Below are positions 44,080 through 53,052 of a DNA stretch of 64,000 bases, piece by piece (position 1 is the stretch's first letter; every line of letters begins with the position of its first letter). A program made the position numbers and the translations under genes. The notes under the pieces were generated by a model. The model made no database searches and was not told where the DNA came from. It worked only from the letters and a program-made list of their open reading frames with translations. The stretch comes from Thiosocius sp963736445 (lineage in GTDB: Bacteria > Pseudomonadota > Gammaproteobacteria > Chromatiales > Chromatiaceae): assembly GCA_963736445.1 (NCBI GenBank), contig CAVTOY010000017.1:1-64000 (forward strand), given 5' to 3'.

Positions 44080-45078
44080 ATGAATATCCAGACACCTTAT
44101 CTCTTGTTTCTGGGTGATGCCGCTGACCCTCTGGCAGCCAAGGTAGCCCAGGGTATCTGTGACTGGAGACCCGACAGCGCGATCGGTCAATTGCGTATGC
44201 AGGGTTGTAACGCCGATCTCGGCCTGCAGGATATGACGATTGCACAGGCCGTCGCTGCCGGGGCAAAAACGCTGGTTATAGGCGTGGCCAATCGAGGTGG
44301 CGTCATCTCCAATGACTGGATCGAAATCCTGCGCGACGCGCTGGCCCAGGGCATGGATGTTGCTGCGGGTCTGCACAACAGGTTGGCGGACGTGCCGGCG
44401 TTGAAGGCAGACGCCGAGCGGCTGGGCCGGCAGCTGTTTGATGTTCGCCATCCGACCCAGACATTTGATGTGGCGGCCGGAATAAAACGCAAAGGTAAAC
44501 GCCTGTTGCCGGTGGGCACGGATTGCTCTTGCGGAAAGATGTATACGGCGCTGGCCATCGAGAAGGAGTTACGTTCGCGGGGCCTGAAGGCTGATTTTCG
44601 TGCCACCGGTCAGACCGGGATTCTGGTTACCGGCAGGGGTGTTTGTGTTGATGCAGTTGTAGCCGACTTCATCTCCGGCGCGGTCGAGTGGCTGTCCCCT
44701 GAAAATGATGACGATCACTGGGATATCGTCGAGGGCCAGGGCTCACTGTTCCACCCCTCGTTCGCCGGCGTCACCACAGGGCTGATTCACGGCGCCCAGC
44801 CTGATGCATTGGTGCTGTGTCACGAACCGACCAGGACCCATATGCGCGGTCTTCCCAGCTTCCCCGTTCCCGACCTTAAGGAATGTATGGATGCCGCGGT
44901 GCGTGTTGCACGGTTGACCAACCCGCATGCCGAATTCATCGGTATAGCGGTCGATACCTCAAGGCTTGGTGAACAGGCGGCCGATGCGTATCTGAAGAAG
45001 ACGGAGCAAGACCTCGGGCTGGTGACGGTTGATCCCGTACGGAATGGCGTGGCGCGCATTGTTGATCAGATGAATTGA
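44080..45078 (+). CDS. dgcN: D-glutamate N-acetyltransferase (DUF1611)
   Basis: This 332-residue cytoplasmic enzyme of the DUF1611 family has a P-loop-like LLPVGTDCSCGKMYTALAIE (about 148-167) and family blocks LVIGVANRGGVISNDW, ATGQTGILVTGRGVCVDAVV, DIVEGQGSLFHPSFAGV and LCHEPTRTHMRG. DgcN acetylates D-glutamate to N-acetyl-D-glutamate, the first step of a pathway completed by DgcA. The dgcA ATG overlaps its stop (TGATG), so the two are coupled. The combination of these two families side by side is what makes the assignment firm. Confidence 0.88.
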   Translation: MNIQTPYLLFLGDAADPLAAKVAQGICDWRPDSAIGQLRMQGCNADLGLQDMTIAQAVAAGAKTLVIGVANRGGVISNDWIEILRDALAQGMDVAAGLHNRLADVPALKADAERLGRQLFDVRHPTQTFDVAAGIKRKGKRLLPVGTDCSCGKMYTALAIEKELRSRGLKADFRATGQTGILVTGRGVCVDAVVADFISGAVEWLSPENDDDHWDIVEGQGSLFHPSFAGVTTGLIHGAQPDALVLCHEPTRTHMRGLPSFPVPDLKECMDAAVRVARLTNPHAEFIGIAVDTSRLGEQAADAYLKKTEQDLGLVTVDPVRNGVARIVDQMN

Positions 45079-46058
45079 TGGTCGAACTTGTCGTCAGCAC
45101 CGAGTCCTGGCCGATCCGCGGCAGTTTCACGATTTCCCGCGGCGCCAAAACCCAGGCTGAGGTAGTGCTGGTTGAGTTAGATAGCGGCGAGTTTAAAGGG
45201 CGTGGTGAATGCGTACCCTACGCACGCTATGGTGAATCCTGCGACTCGGTGATCGAGCAGATTGAATCACTCAGGCAGGATGTTCAGCAGGGGTTGGGCC
45301 GAATCCAACTGCAACAGCGATTGCCGGCCGGGGCTGCGCGCAACGCGCTGGATTGTGCATTTTGGGATCTGCAGGCGAAGATGTCTCAGCGCGGGGTCTG
45401 GGAGTTGTTGAATATGCCGGCGATGCAGCCGCTGGCCACGGCCTACACGCTGTCTCTGGACAGCCCCGAGAATATGCAAAAAGCGGCATTGGAGCATGCA
45501 GATCGGCCGCTGCTGAAACTTAAGCTCGCGGGCGAGGGTGACATTGAACGTGTGCGGGCTGTGCGAAAGGGTGCGCCAAAGGCACGCTTGATCGTGGATG
45601 CCAACGAAGGCTGGGATCCGGGGATCTACCGGCGAATGGTGCCCGAATTCCGAAAACTCGGGGTGGAAATGATCGAGCAGCCGTTACCAGCGGCTGACGA
45701 TGAAGCGCTGCGATCCCTGGAAAGACCAATACCAATTTGTGCCGATGAGTCCTGCCACGAAAGCGAATCGTTGAAGGATGTCGTCGGTAAATATGACATG
45801 GTCAATATCAAGCTGGACAAGGCCGGTGGTTTGACCGCAGCGCTGCAACTACGCAAGGCCGCTGAAGCCGAGGGTCTACGAATTATGGTCGGCTGTATGC
45901 TGGCCACTTCGCTGGCGATGGCGCCGGCAACTGTACTTGCGCAAGGTGCCGAGATCGTTGATCTCGATGGCCCTCTACTGCTGGAAAGAGACCGACATCC
46001 TGGATTAAGTTTTTATCGGAGCGTGGTTTCTCCGCCGCAGCCTGACTTGTGGGGTTGA
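45078..46058 (+). CDS. dgcA: N-acetyl-D-glutamate racemase (enolase superfamily)
   Basis: This 326-residue enolase-superfamily protein of the dipeptide-epimerase group has the base K-L-K in LLKLKLAGEG. Metal ligands lie in LIVDANEGWD, MIEQPLPAAD and PICADESCH. The second lysine is in INIKLDKAGG (as VNIKLDKAGG here). In the DgcN-DgcA pathway it turns N-acetyl-D-glutamate into N-acetyl-L-glutamate. The start is the ATG at 45078 overlapping the dgcN stop. By itself it could be called an L-Ala-D/L-Glu epimerase; the neighbour decides. A MITE follows 30 bases after its stop. Confidence 0.85.
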   Translation: MVELVVSTESWPIRGSFTISRGAKTQAEVVLVELDSGEFKGRGECVPYARYGESCDSVIEQIESLRQDVQQGLGRIQLQQRLPAGAARNALDCAFWDLQAKMSQRGVWELLNMPAMQPLATAYTLSLDSPENMQKAALEHADRPLLKLKLAGEGDIERVRAVRKGAPKARLIVDANEGWDPGIYRRMVPEFRKLGVEMIEQPLPAADDEALRSLERPIPICADESCHESESLKDVVGKYDMVNIKLDKAGGLTAALQLRKAAEAEGLRIMVGCMLATSLAMAPATVLAQGAEIVDLDGPLLLERDRHPGLSFYRSVVSPPQPDLWG

Positions 46059-46088
46059 GCAACTGATTGTCAAAACTCGTTCATCTAG

Positions 46089-46343
46089 CCTGCATGTTGC
46101 ACCAGTATCCGGGATGATCGCGCCGGCCAGGTGCGTTTGGACGCCGGGCTGGAGCGAAAGTGGTAGCCATAGCTACCACTTGAGTGAAGACCAAGTACAA
46201 GCGTGCCTGGACAAGCGAGGGCCTGGATAGATCGGGGACGGGGGACAAACTGTTCCTTCGAGAAAGCGCTGCGAATATGACTTTCGCCGCATCTCTGCCG
46301 ATTCATTCGCGCCCGTCCACGACCGACTGGTGCAACATGCAGG
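46089..46343 (-). mobile_element. 255-bp MITE, copy 2
   Basis: Inverted copy of 37050-37304, 254 of 255 positions identical by hand comparison (one A/G difference inside the central dyad). The same perfect 18-bp terminal inverted repeats are present. CTAG flanks both ends (46085-46088 and 46344-46347). It sits between dgcA and the transaminase gene. Confidence 0.9.
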
Positions 46344-46371
46344 CTAGGGCCAAATTGTCAGGAGAATCGGA

Positions 46372-47232
46372 ATGAGCCGAATCGTCTATGTGAATGGCGC
46401 GTATCTGCCCGAAGAGCAGGCCAAGGTATCGGTTTTCGACCGCGGGTTCCTGTTTGCCGATGGTGTGTACGAAGTGTCGTCGGTGTTGCGTGGGAAATTG
46501 ATCGACAATCCGGGCCACCTGGCGCGCCTGCATCGCTCGTTGAAGGAGCTCGACATGACCGCTCCTGCCAGTGATACGGAAATTGAGGCGATACAGAAAA
46601 CACTGATCGAAAGAAACGATGTCGATGAAGGGCTGGTCTATCTGCAAGTAACGCGTGGCGCTGCCGATCGCGATTTTGCCTATCCTGAAGGAGTAAGGCC
46701 TTCGTTGGTGATGTTTACCCAGCGAAAAAGTGTGATCAACAGCCCTCAGGCCAGCAGCGGCATTTCTGTCATTGCGGTCGACGACATACGCTGGCGGCGC
46801 AGAGACATCAAGAGTGTAGGTTTACTGGCCCCCTGTATGGCCAAGATGCAGGCCAAGGGTGCCGGGGCCGACGATGCCTGGCTGGTTGAAGACGGCTACG
46901 TGACCGAAGGGAGCTCCAGCAATGCTTTTATTGTCAGCGCCGAAGGTGCCCTGGTAACCCGTCAGCTCGGAAACGAGATTCTTGCCGGTATTACGCGTAA
47001 GGCCGTACTGAATCTGGCCCAGGAACAGCAGTTAAAGATTGAGCAGCGACCGTTCAGTATCGAAGAGGCCAGCAGTGCGAGTGAGGCCTTCATTACTTCG
47101 GCGACGACTTTTGTTATGCCGGTGATATCCATCGATGGATACCCGATTGCTGACGGTAAGCCCGGCAGGCTGACGCGACGTCTGCGCGAGCTTTATATTC
47201 AGGCTGCGCTTGATTCAGTTGACGAACGATAA
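46372..47232 (+). CDS. dat: D-amino-acid transaminase
   Basis: This 286-residue fold-type IV PLP enzyme begins IVYVNGAYLPEEQAKVSVFD and continues RGFLFADGVYEV. The PLP lysine lies in RRRDIKSVGLLAP, and EGSSSNAFIV and GITRKAVLNLA are further family motifs. D-amino-acid transaminases move the amino group of D-alanine and others to 2-oxoglutarate, yielding D-glutamate. Placed after dgcN-dgcA, this would feed their pathway to L-glutamate. GGAGA lies six bases upstream. The MITE separates it from dgcA, and its own expression may now depend on read-through or a new promoter. Confidence 0.88.
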   Translation: MSRIVYVNGAYLPEEQAKVSVFDRGFLFADGVYEVSSVLRGKLIDNPGHLARLHRSLKELDMTAPASDTEIEAIQKTLIERNDVDEGLVYLQVTRGAADRDFAYPEGVRPSLVMFTQRKSVINSPQASSGISVIAVDDIRWRRRDIKSVGLLAPCMAKMQAKGAGADDAWLVEDGYVTEGSSSNAFIVSAEGALVTRQLGNEILAGITRKAVLNLAQEQQLKIEQRPFSIEEASSASEAFITSATTFVMPVISIDGYPIADGKPGRLTRRLRELYIQAALDSVDER

Positions 47233-47314
47233 TCGAATCCTGGGTGCCATTCCCGGTTCGCCTGGGTCGCCACCGTCGAGACCGCGCATCTTTTTTGCCC
47301 CATTAGATTCACTA

Positions 47315-47337
47315 TTCGGTGATCGGCGATCACCGAA
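47315..47337. promoter_or_regulatory. Perfect palindrome upstream of dab operon
   Basis: ttcggtgatc-ggc-gatcaccgaa has 10-bp arms and a 3-base spacer, 165 bp before the dabB start. It could be an operator for the carbon-pump operon or a terminator for the transaminase gene; no T-run follows. Confidence 0.45.
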
Positions 47338-47501
47338 CCTCACGCTGGTCAGGTGACGCTCCACGACGTCCGATTTGGTGTTGGGCGTGTGCTAAGCTTG
47401 CGCGCCGAACACAAGTCAAATGTCCAGAACGGACATGCTTCTTCGCATATCTTGCAGACTAGGCGTCGCCGCCCTCGAGGGCGGCTGTTCGGAGAACAGG
47501 G

Positions 47502-49190
47502 ATGAACATCGTGGATCAACTGGTCCTGCTCCTGCCTTCCCTGCCACTCGTGTCGGCGTTGCTAACCCACCTGCTGAGCAGGAAAATGGCCCGGAATGTG
47601 ACGCACATAAGCGTCGCAGGGGGCACACTCTCCTTGCTGATTGCGGCGATCCTGCTGGGCTTTGCGCTGTCGGGACAGGAGGTCTCGCGCCTAGCGCTCG
47701 GTGAATCCTGGGGCAGCCTGCTGTTCGATCCCCTCAGTGTGCTGATGGGTCTGCTGATTGCCGGCATCAGCCTGTTGGTCAGGATCTATTCGGTGCGCTA
47801 CATGGCCGAGGAGGCGGGTTATGCCCGGTTCTTCGTGCTTCTCGATCTGATGACGGCGGCCTTGCTGGTCATGGTGGCCGCAGGTGACCTAATCACACTA
47901 TTGATCGTCTGGCATCTGATCGGCGTTCTGCTGTATTTTCTGCTGGGTCACGACACCCGCAGCCGGTCGGCTTACCGTTACGGTTTCTGGACGTTCATCA
48001 CGTACCGAATCGGTGATCTGCCTCTGTTGCTCGCGGCCGCATTGCTTTTTCACAGCTTCCACACCTGGTCGCTGCCTGGCATCTTTGATGCGCTCGCCGC
48101 GAATCCGGACATCCGGACATTTTTTGATCTGTCCGTATCCGAGTTGGTGGCCGCACTGATTGCGCTGTCGGCCTTCGCCCGTTCGGCGCAGTTCCTATTG
48201 CACACCTGGCTGCCCTATACGATGGACGGGCCGACACCAGTGTCCGCACTCATGCACGCGGGCATCGTCAACGCCGGCGGTTTTCTGATCAACCGATTTG
48301 CGCCCGTGTTCGCCTACACGGAGCACGTGCTGCACTGGGTGTTCATCGTCGGTCTGTTCACCGCCGTAATTGGCTCGGTGCTGATGCTCAGCCAGCACGA
48401 CATCAAGAAATCCCTGGGTTACTCCACCATGGGACAGATGGGCTTCATGATCATGGAATGCGGTGTCGGCGCATTCTCGCTGGCGATATTCCATTTGATC
48501 GCGCATGGACTGTTCAAGGGGACCTTGTTCCTGAGCGCCGGCGGCATCATCGGCGAGGCGCGGCGCGACGACGGTGTGCCAAAAGACGATCTTTACACCT
48601 TCATCGTCGAGCGACGACCTGCGCGCAGTCGCCAACCCTGGCTGCTGATGGCCGCGATTACCCTCGCCATCCCGGTCGTCGTGCTGCTGGTTTCACATCT
48701 CGCCGTCGCGCCCAATCTATTCCAGAAACAGGGCGCCATCATCCTGCTGTTCTTTGGCTGGATCACCGGTGCTCAACTGCTTTTTTCGACTTACAACATG
48801 CGGTCACAGAGTCCATGGCGGCTTGTGGCACTGATCGTGTTCTCGTTCACCGTGGTGGTGATCGGCTACACGCTTGTCAGTCACGCATTCGATGTGTTCC
48901 TCTACCCTGACCCCGACTTCGGCGACAAACTGTACAAGGCGGCCGGCATCGACTTCACCTGGTTCGTGATACTCGTCGTGTTCGCCAGCGCGGTGATCGT
49001 GCTCGGCTGGTTGCGCGCCTACTATACCGAACGCAACCAGCGCCGCCGATGGCGTTCGCCGAGTCACTGGTGGCGAAATTTCTACGCCCTGGTCTGGCGT
49101 GAATTCCACATCCTGGACATCTATACCGGGCTTACACAGAACCTTCTGGCGGCATCCGCTCGAATCAATGTCTGGCTGAGGTGGGGCTGA
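47502..49190 (+). CDS. dabB: DabB-type proton-channel subunit of inorganic-carbon pump
   Basis: This 562-residue NuoL/MrpA-like membrane protein has about 14 helices. It carries core antiporter motifs LIVWHLIGVLLYFLLGHDTR, LHTWLPYTMDGPTPVSALMH, AGIVNAGGFLINRF, HDIKKSLGYSTMGQMGFMIM and AIFHLIAHGLFKGTLFLSAG. In DAB systems this subunit couples the proton gradient to carbon dioxide hydration by DabA. It could be mistaken for a complex I subunit, but the dabA gene two positions downstream decides. GGAG lies nine bases upstream. The stop overlaps the next start (TGATG). Confidence 0.87.
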   Translation: MNIVDQLVLLLPSLPLVSALLTHLLSRKMARNVTHISVAGGTLSLLIAAILLGFALSGQEVSRLALGESWGSLLFDPLSVLMGLLIAGISLLVRIYSVRYMAEEAGYARFFVLLDLMTAALLVMVAAGDLITLLIVWHLIGVLLYFLLGHDTRSRSAYRYGFWTFITYRIGDLPLLLAAALLFHSFHTWSLPGIFDALAANPDIRTFFDLSVSELVAALIALSAFARSAQFLLHTWLPYTMDGPTPVSALMHAGIVNAGGFLINRFAPVFAYTEHVLHWVFIVGLFTAVIGSVLMLSQHDIKKSLGYSTMGQMGFMIMECGVGAFSLAIFHLIAHGLFKGTLFLSAGGIIGEARRDDGVPKDDLYTFIVERRPARSRQPWLLMAAITLAIPVVVLLVSHLAVAPNLFQKQGAIILLFFGWITGAQLLFSTYNMRSQSPWRLVALIVFSFTVVVIGYTLVSHAFDVFLYPDPDFGDKLYKAAGIDFTWFVILVVFASAVIVLGWLRAYYTERNQRRRWRSPSHWWRNFYALVWREFHILDIYTGLTQNLLAASARINVWLRWG

Positions 49191-49939
49191 TGCCAGAGAT
49201 CGGCTTTCTAATCATCGGGCTGTTCCTGCCCCTGTTTCCTCTCAGCGTCGTATTCAACGCCGTGTTCCAGCGGATCGCTCATCCGCTGCTGCGCCCGGCA
49301 CTCTTGCTGGCATGGCCGCAGGCCGGCCTGCTGGCGTCGTCGACTTTCGCCGCCGAACCGCCATTCTGGTTGGTCATCTGGGCACTTGCGACGTCGACGC
49401 TGTATGCCCTCCGGCTGCTAGCTATGCGCGAGATAGGACGCTGGACGGGATTCCTAGGGACCTCGGCCTGGGCACTGCTGTGGCTGCCGGTCTCGGCCGG
49501 CGTGCAGCCGTCACAACTCTGGCCATACGCCGCCAGTTTCAGCGTCCCACTGGTCTTTGTGACCTTGCTGGCGAGGATACTGGAGCAACGCTTCGGTGCT
49601 GCCTACACCGGGCTTTACGGGGGGCTGGCGCAGAGTATGCCGCGCTTTGCCGGCGTGTTAGTCATCAGTGTGCTCGCGGCTACCGCGACGCCGCTCTTTC
49701 CGTCCTTCTTCACCATGTTGGGCACCCTGATTGTTTCGCCGCCGGTGCCGGCCGTGGTGCTGGCGGCCGTGTGGCTGATATGGAGCTGGGCCGCTGCGCG
49801 CCTGCTTCAGGGGCTGATTGTCGGCGCCGCTGACCCAAGCCCCCTGCACGACCTGGATAAGCTCACGACCTGGGGCTACACCATCGGCCTGGCGGGGCTG
49901 ATGCTCGCCGGCCTGATCCTGATCGGGAGTCACCTTTGA
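49190..49939 (+). CDS. Membrane protein of the dab operon, unnamed
   Basis: This 249-residue protein has about seven hydrophobic segments (IGFLIIGLFLPLFPLSVVF at the start, GLAGLMLAGLILIGSHL at the end) and few charges. I start at ATG 49190, overlapping the dabB stop. A GTG at 49181 is also in frame. The dabA TTG overlaps its stop by four bases, so it is translated within the operon and probably belongs to the complex. I do not recognise a family; distant similarity to antiporter-type subunits is possible. Known two-gene DAB systems do not require it. Confidence 0.72.
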   Translation: MPEIGFLIIGLFLPLFPLSVVFNAVFQRIAHPLLRPALLLAWPQAGLLASSTFAAEPPFWLVIWALATSTLYALRLLAMREIGRWTGFLGTSAWALLWLPVSAGVQPSQLWPYAASFSVPLVFVTLLARILEQRFGAAYTGLYGGLAQSMPRFAGVLVISVLAATATPLFPSFFTMLGTLIVSPPVPAVVLAAVWLIWSWAAARLLQGLIVGAADPSPLHDLDKLTTWGYTIGLAGLMLAGLILIGSHL

Positions 49940-52900
49940 GTATCCGGCTCGGCCTGCGCCTCAAGATTCGCGCGATGATCCACGTCGCCGCAGAGCCGAT
50001 TCCATTGTTCTGGCCGATGCGGACCTTCATCCACCACAACCCCTTGCACGGGCTCGAGCATCTGCCCTTCGAACAGGCCGCCCGCCAGGGCGCAGAGTTG
50101 TTCCATGGCCGCGCCTTCCTGCCCCGCCGCACCTACCAGGGTTATCTCGCCGCCGGCAAGGTCGATCGCCCGTTGTTGTCTGCAGCGATAACGCGCTTTC
50201 TCGAGTCTCGCGAGGACATCACGGGGATAGATATACAGCACTGGCTGACGGTGCTGATGACCGAGGTAGGCGAAACGGTAACCCGGCCGCATACGCTGGC
50301 CGACACTGGGGACGTGCATGCGTTCCTGCATAGCAGCGAAGCGCGCAAGGAGGATACGGCACCGCAGACGCTGCAGCGCCATTTGCATGACAGCCTGCTT
50401 AGCGATCTCCCCGTTTACGAGGCCGTGGATGCGCTCTACGGCACCGAGATCGGGACCGAACTCGACGAGCTGATGATCAAGAGCTGTCTGGACTTCTTTG
50501 ATGAAGGCCAGTCGGTTTGGGATATGCCGGGCCGCGAGCACGGACTGTTTGCGGCGTGGCGCGACATGGCCAATCGAAACGTGCCTTTCTATCTGCACGG
50601 CCTGCACGTCAGTCGAATCCTGGAACAGGACGAAAAGCCGGAGGGCGTCATCGCCCATGTCCTCGAGCAGTTTGGGATACCCGAAGGCCAGTGGATCAAC
50701 TACTTCACCCGAGAACTGGCGCGCCTGCACGGCTGGGCCGGGTTCGTCAAATGGCGGTCCAGTGCCCAGCATTACTATTGGGCAGAACGTTTCCCCGGTG
50801 ACCTTGTCGATTTCGTCGCCATACGTCTGGCTATGGCGCTTGCGCTGCTTCGCAAGGATGGACGCCATGGCCACGCCTGGAACATCGGCACCATTGCCGA
50901 AGCGATCGAGACCCGTACGGCCGAGATCTTTCTGCGCCATGAGTTGCATACCGGCCAGGTGCTCCCGGCGATGGCCCACGCGGTCGATCAGGCATTGCTG
51001 CGCGGCAAGGACTCACTCATCGAGGAGGTGCTCAAGGACTACCTGCGAACCAAGACGCGCGACGAGGCGCGGTCGCAGGGCAACAGAGTGCTCGCCCTGG
51101 CAGAGACCGCCGATACACAAAACGCTTTGCTGCACCTGTCCGAACCACAGCTTGGCCAGGTACTGACGACAATAGCGGCATTCGAGCAGCAGGAGGGGAT
51201 GATCTGGCTGCGTGCGCTCGAGGCCCACGCGATGCGTCGGCTGCTGAATGGCTTTGACACGTCGCCACCGCCGGTTCGGGAAAAACGCCCCTTTGCGCAG
51301 GCCCTATTCTGCATCGATACCCGCTCGGAACGCATTCGTCGTCACTTGGAAGATGTCGGTGACTACCAGACCTTCGGTATCGCCGGCTTCTTCGGGGTCC
51401 CGGTCAGCTTCATGGAACTGGGTAAAGGCAGCGAGACGCACCTTTGCCCAGTCATTCTCACGCCGAAGAACCTGGTGCCCGAGATCACCGCCGCGACCCG
51501 CCAGGACGACGCCGCCGTGACGGCGCTGGGAAAGGCCATGCACGAGCTCAAGGAGTCGGTCCTGACGCCTTTTGTGACCGTGGAGGCCATCGGGCTGCTG
51601 TTCGGTTTTGACATGATCGGCAAGACGGTCGCGCCGCGAACCTACAACCGTTGGCGTAAGCGCCTGCACCCGGAAAAACCCTTCAGTCGACTGTTGCTGG
51701 ACAAACTCAGCCGGGAACAGGCAGATTCGATCGTTCGCGCCGTGCAACGGACGGTCATAGTCCAGGCCGTGGAGCAGGAGCTGGGACTGCCGCCCGAGCA
51801 GGTCACCGACGACATGATCCGCTCACTGCGCGAATCGGCACTCGGCCACGAGACGACATCGGTGGCCTGCGCAGAGGCGATGCAGCTGGATGCCGAGCAG
51901 GCAGAGGCCTTCATCGAGCGTCTGCGCACAGCCTACCGCATCAATGACGCTTTTGCCCACCAGCAGCTCGAACGCCTGGGGCGCATCGGCTTTACCGTGG
52001 ATGAGCAGGTCGCCTACGTCGTACAGGCATTGAGCTCCATCGGTCTGACTGAGCAGTTCTCGCGCTTCGTGCTGCTCGTCGGGCATGGCAGTTCATCGGA
52101 GAACAACCCTTACGAATCAGCCCTGGACTGCGGGGCCTGCGGCGGCAACCAGGGTTTGGTCAGTGCCAAGGTCTTGGCCCAGATGGCGAACAACCGGCCG
52201 GTCAGGCGGATATTGCGGGCCCGGGGGATCGATATCCCAGACGACACCTGGTTCCTGCCGGCGTTGCACGACACGACGACCGATGAGATCCGCCTGGAAA
52301 ATCTGCAATTGATCCCGCCGTCTCACCTGGTCTATATCGATCGATTGCGCAATGGGCTGACCGCGGCCTCGCGGCTGTGTGCCGCGGAACGCATACCGAC
52401 CCTGGCGCTGGGTAAAATGAAGAATCTCGAGCCTGCGGCTGCGTACAAACTCGCCAGGCGTAACGCCATGGACTGGTCACAGGTGCGCCCGGAGTGGGGG
52501 CTGTCTCGCAACGTCTATTTCGTCATTGGTCGGCGCCATCTCACCGCCCAGACGATGCTGCATGGGCGGGCCTTCCTGCACTCTTATGACTACCGAATCG
52601 ATCCCAAACAGCGGCTGCTCGAAAATATCCTCACCGGCCCGCTCGTTGTGGGTCAATGGATCAACATGGAACATTATTTCTCCACCGTCGACAATGAACG
52701 CTTCGGCAGCGGCAGCAAGGTCAATCACAATGTCGCCGGCCGGTTCGGCGTAATGACCGGCAACCTGAGCGATCTGCGTACCGGCCTGCCGTCGCAGACG
52801 GTACTCAAGAACGGTTCGCCCTACCACGAGCCGATGCGCCTGATCACTGTCATTGAGGCACCGTTCGAACATGCTCGCAAAGCGATCGACGGCGTGGTCA

Positions 52901-53052
52901 CCGTCAAGAACCTGGTGCAGAACGCCTGGATACGTCTGCTGATCGTCGATTCGGAGTCTGGCGACGTATCGCTATTTGAAGACGGGGTATGGCAGAACAG
53001 CGCGCTGCCCTCCGCTGAACCTGTTACCGCGCAGGAGTCTGTTCCGCTATGA
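49936..53052 (+). CDS. dabA: DabA-type carbonic-anhydrase-like subunit (DUF2309)
   Basis: This 1038-residue cytoplasmic subunit of the DAB inorganic-carbon accumulation complex starts at TTG. Predicted zinc ligands are C459 and D461 (FCIDTRSERIRRHLE) with H717 and C732 (LVGHGSSSENNPYESALDCG). The C-x-D and H-x14-C spacings agree with characterised DabA. The N-terminus includes FIHHNPLHGLEHLPFEQA. DAB complexes hydrate carbon dioxide to bicarbonate vectorially, concentrating carbon for fixation. At 1038 residues it is longer than the roughly 830-residue Halothiobacillus protein. Its stop overlaps the PII-like gene by four bases. Confidence 0.93.
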   Translation: MSIRLGLRLKIRAMIHVAAEPIPLFWPMRTFIHHNPLHGLEHLPFEQAARQGAELFHGRAFLPRRTYQGYLAAGKVDRPLLSAAITRFLESREDITGIDIQHWLTVLMTEVGETVTRPHTLADTGDVHAFLHSSEARKEDTAPQTLQRHLHDSLLSDLPVYEAVDALYGTEIGTELDELMIKSCLDFFDEGQSVWDMPGREHGLFAAWRDMANRNVPFYLHGLHVSRILEQDEKPEGVIAHVLEQFGIPEGQWINYFTRELARLHGWAGFVKWRSSAQHYYWAERFPGDLVDFVAIRLAMALALLRKDGRHGHAWNIGTIAEAIETRTAEIFLRHELHTGQVLPAMAHAVDQALLRGKDSLIEEVLKDYLRTKTRDEARSQGNRVLALAETADTQNALLHLSEPQLGQVLTTIAAFEQQEGMIWLRALEAHAMRRLLNGFDTSPPPVREKRPFAQALFCIDTRSERIRRHLEDVGDYQTFGIAGFFGVPVSFMELGKGSETHLCPVILTPKNLVPEITAATRQDDAAVTALGKAMHELKESVLTPFVTVEAIGLLFGFDMIGKTVAPRTYNRWRKRLHPEKPFSRLLLDKLSREQADSIVRAVQRTVIVQAVEQELGLPPEQVTDDMIRSLRESALGHETTSVACAEAMQLDAEQAEAFIERLRTAYRINDAFAHQQLERLGRIGFTVDEQVAYVVQALSSIGLTEQFSRFVLLVGHGSSSENNPYESALDCGACGGNQGLVSAKVLAQMANNRPVRRILRARGIDIPDDTWFLPALHDTTTDEIRLENLQLIPPSHLVYIDRLRNGLTAASRLCAAERIPTLALGKMKNLEPAAAYKLARRNAMDWSQVRPEWGLSRNVYFVIGRRHLTAQTMLHGRAFLHSYDYRIDPKQRLLENILTGPLVVGQWINMEHYFSTVDNERFGSGSKVNHNVAGRFGVMTGNLSDLRTGLPSQTVLKNGSPYHEPMRLITVIEAPFEHARKAIDGVVTVKNLVQNAWIRLLIVDSESGDVSLFEDGVWQNSALPSAEPVTAQESVPL

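Noticed and set aside
47502..49190. Annotation of dabB as NADH dehydrogenase subunit L
   Set aside because: No other complex I gene is present, and dabA with its complete zinc-ligand set is in the same operon.
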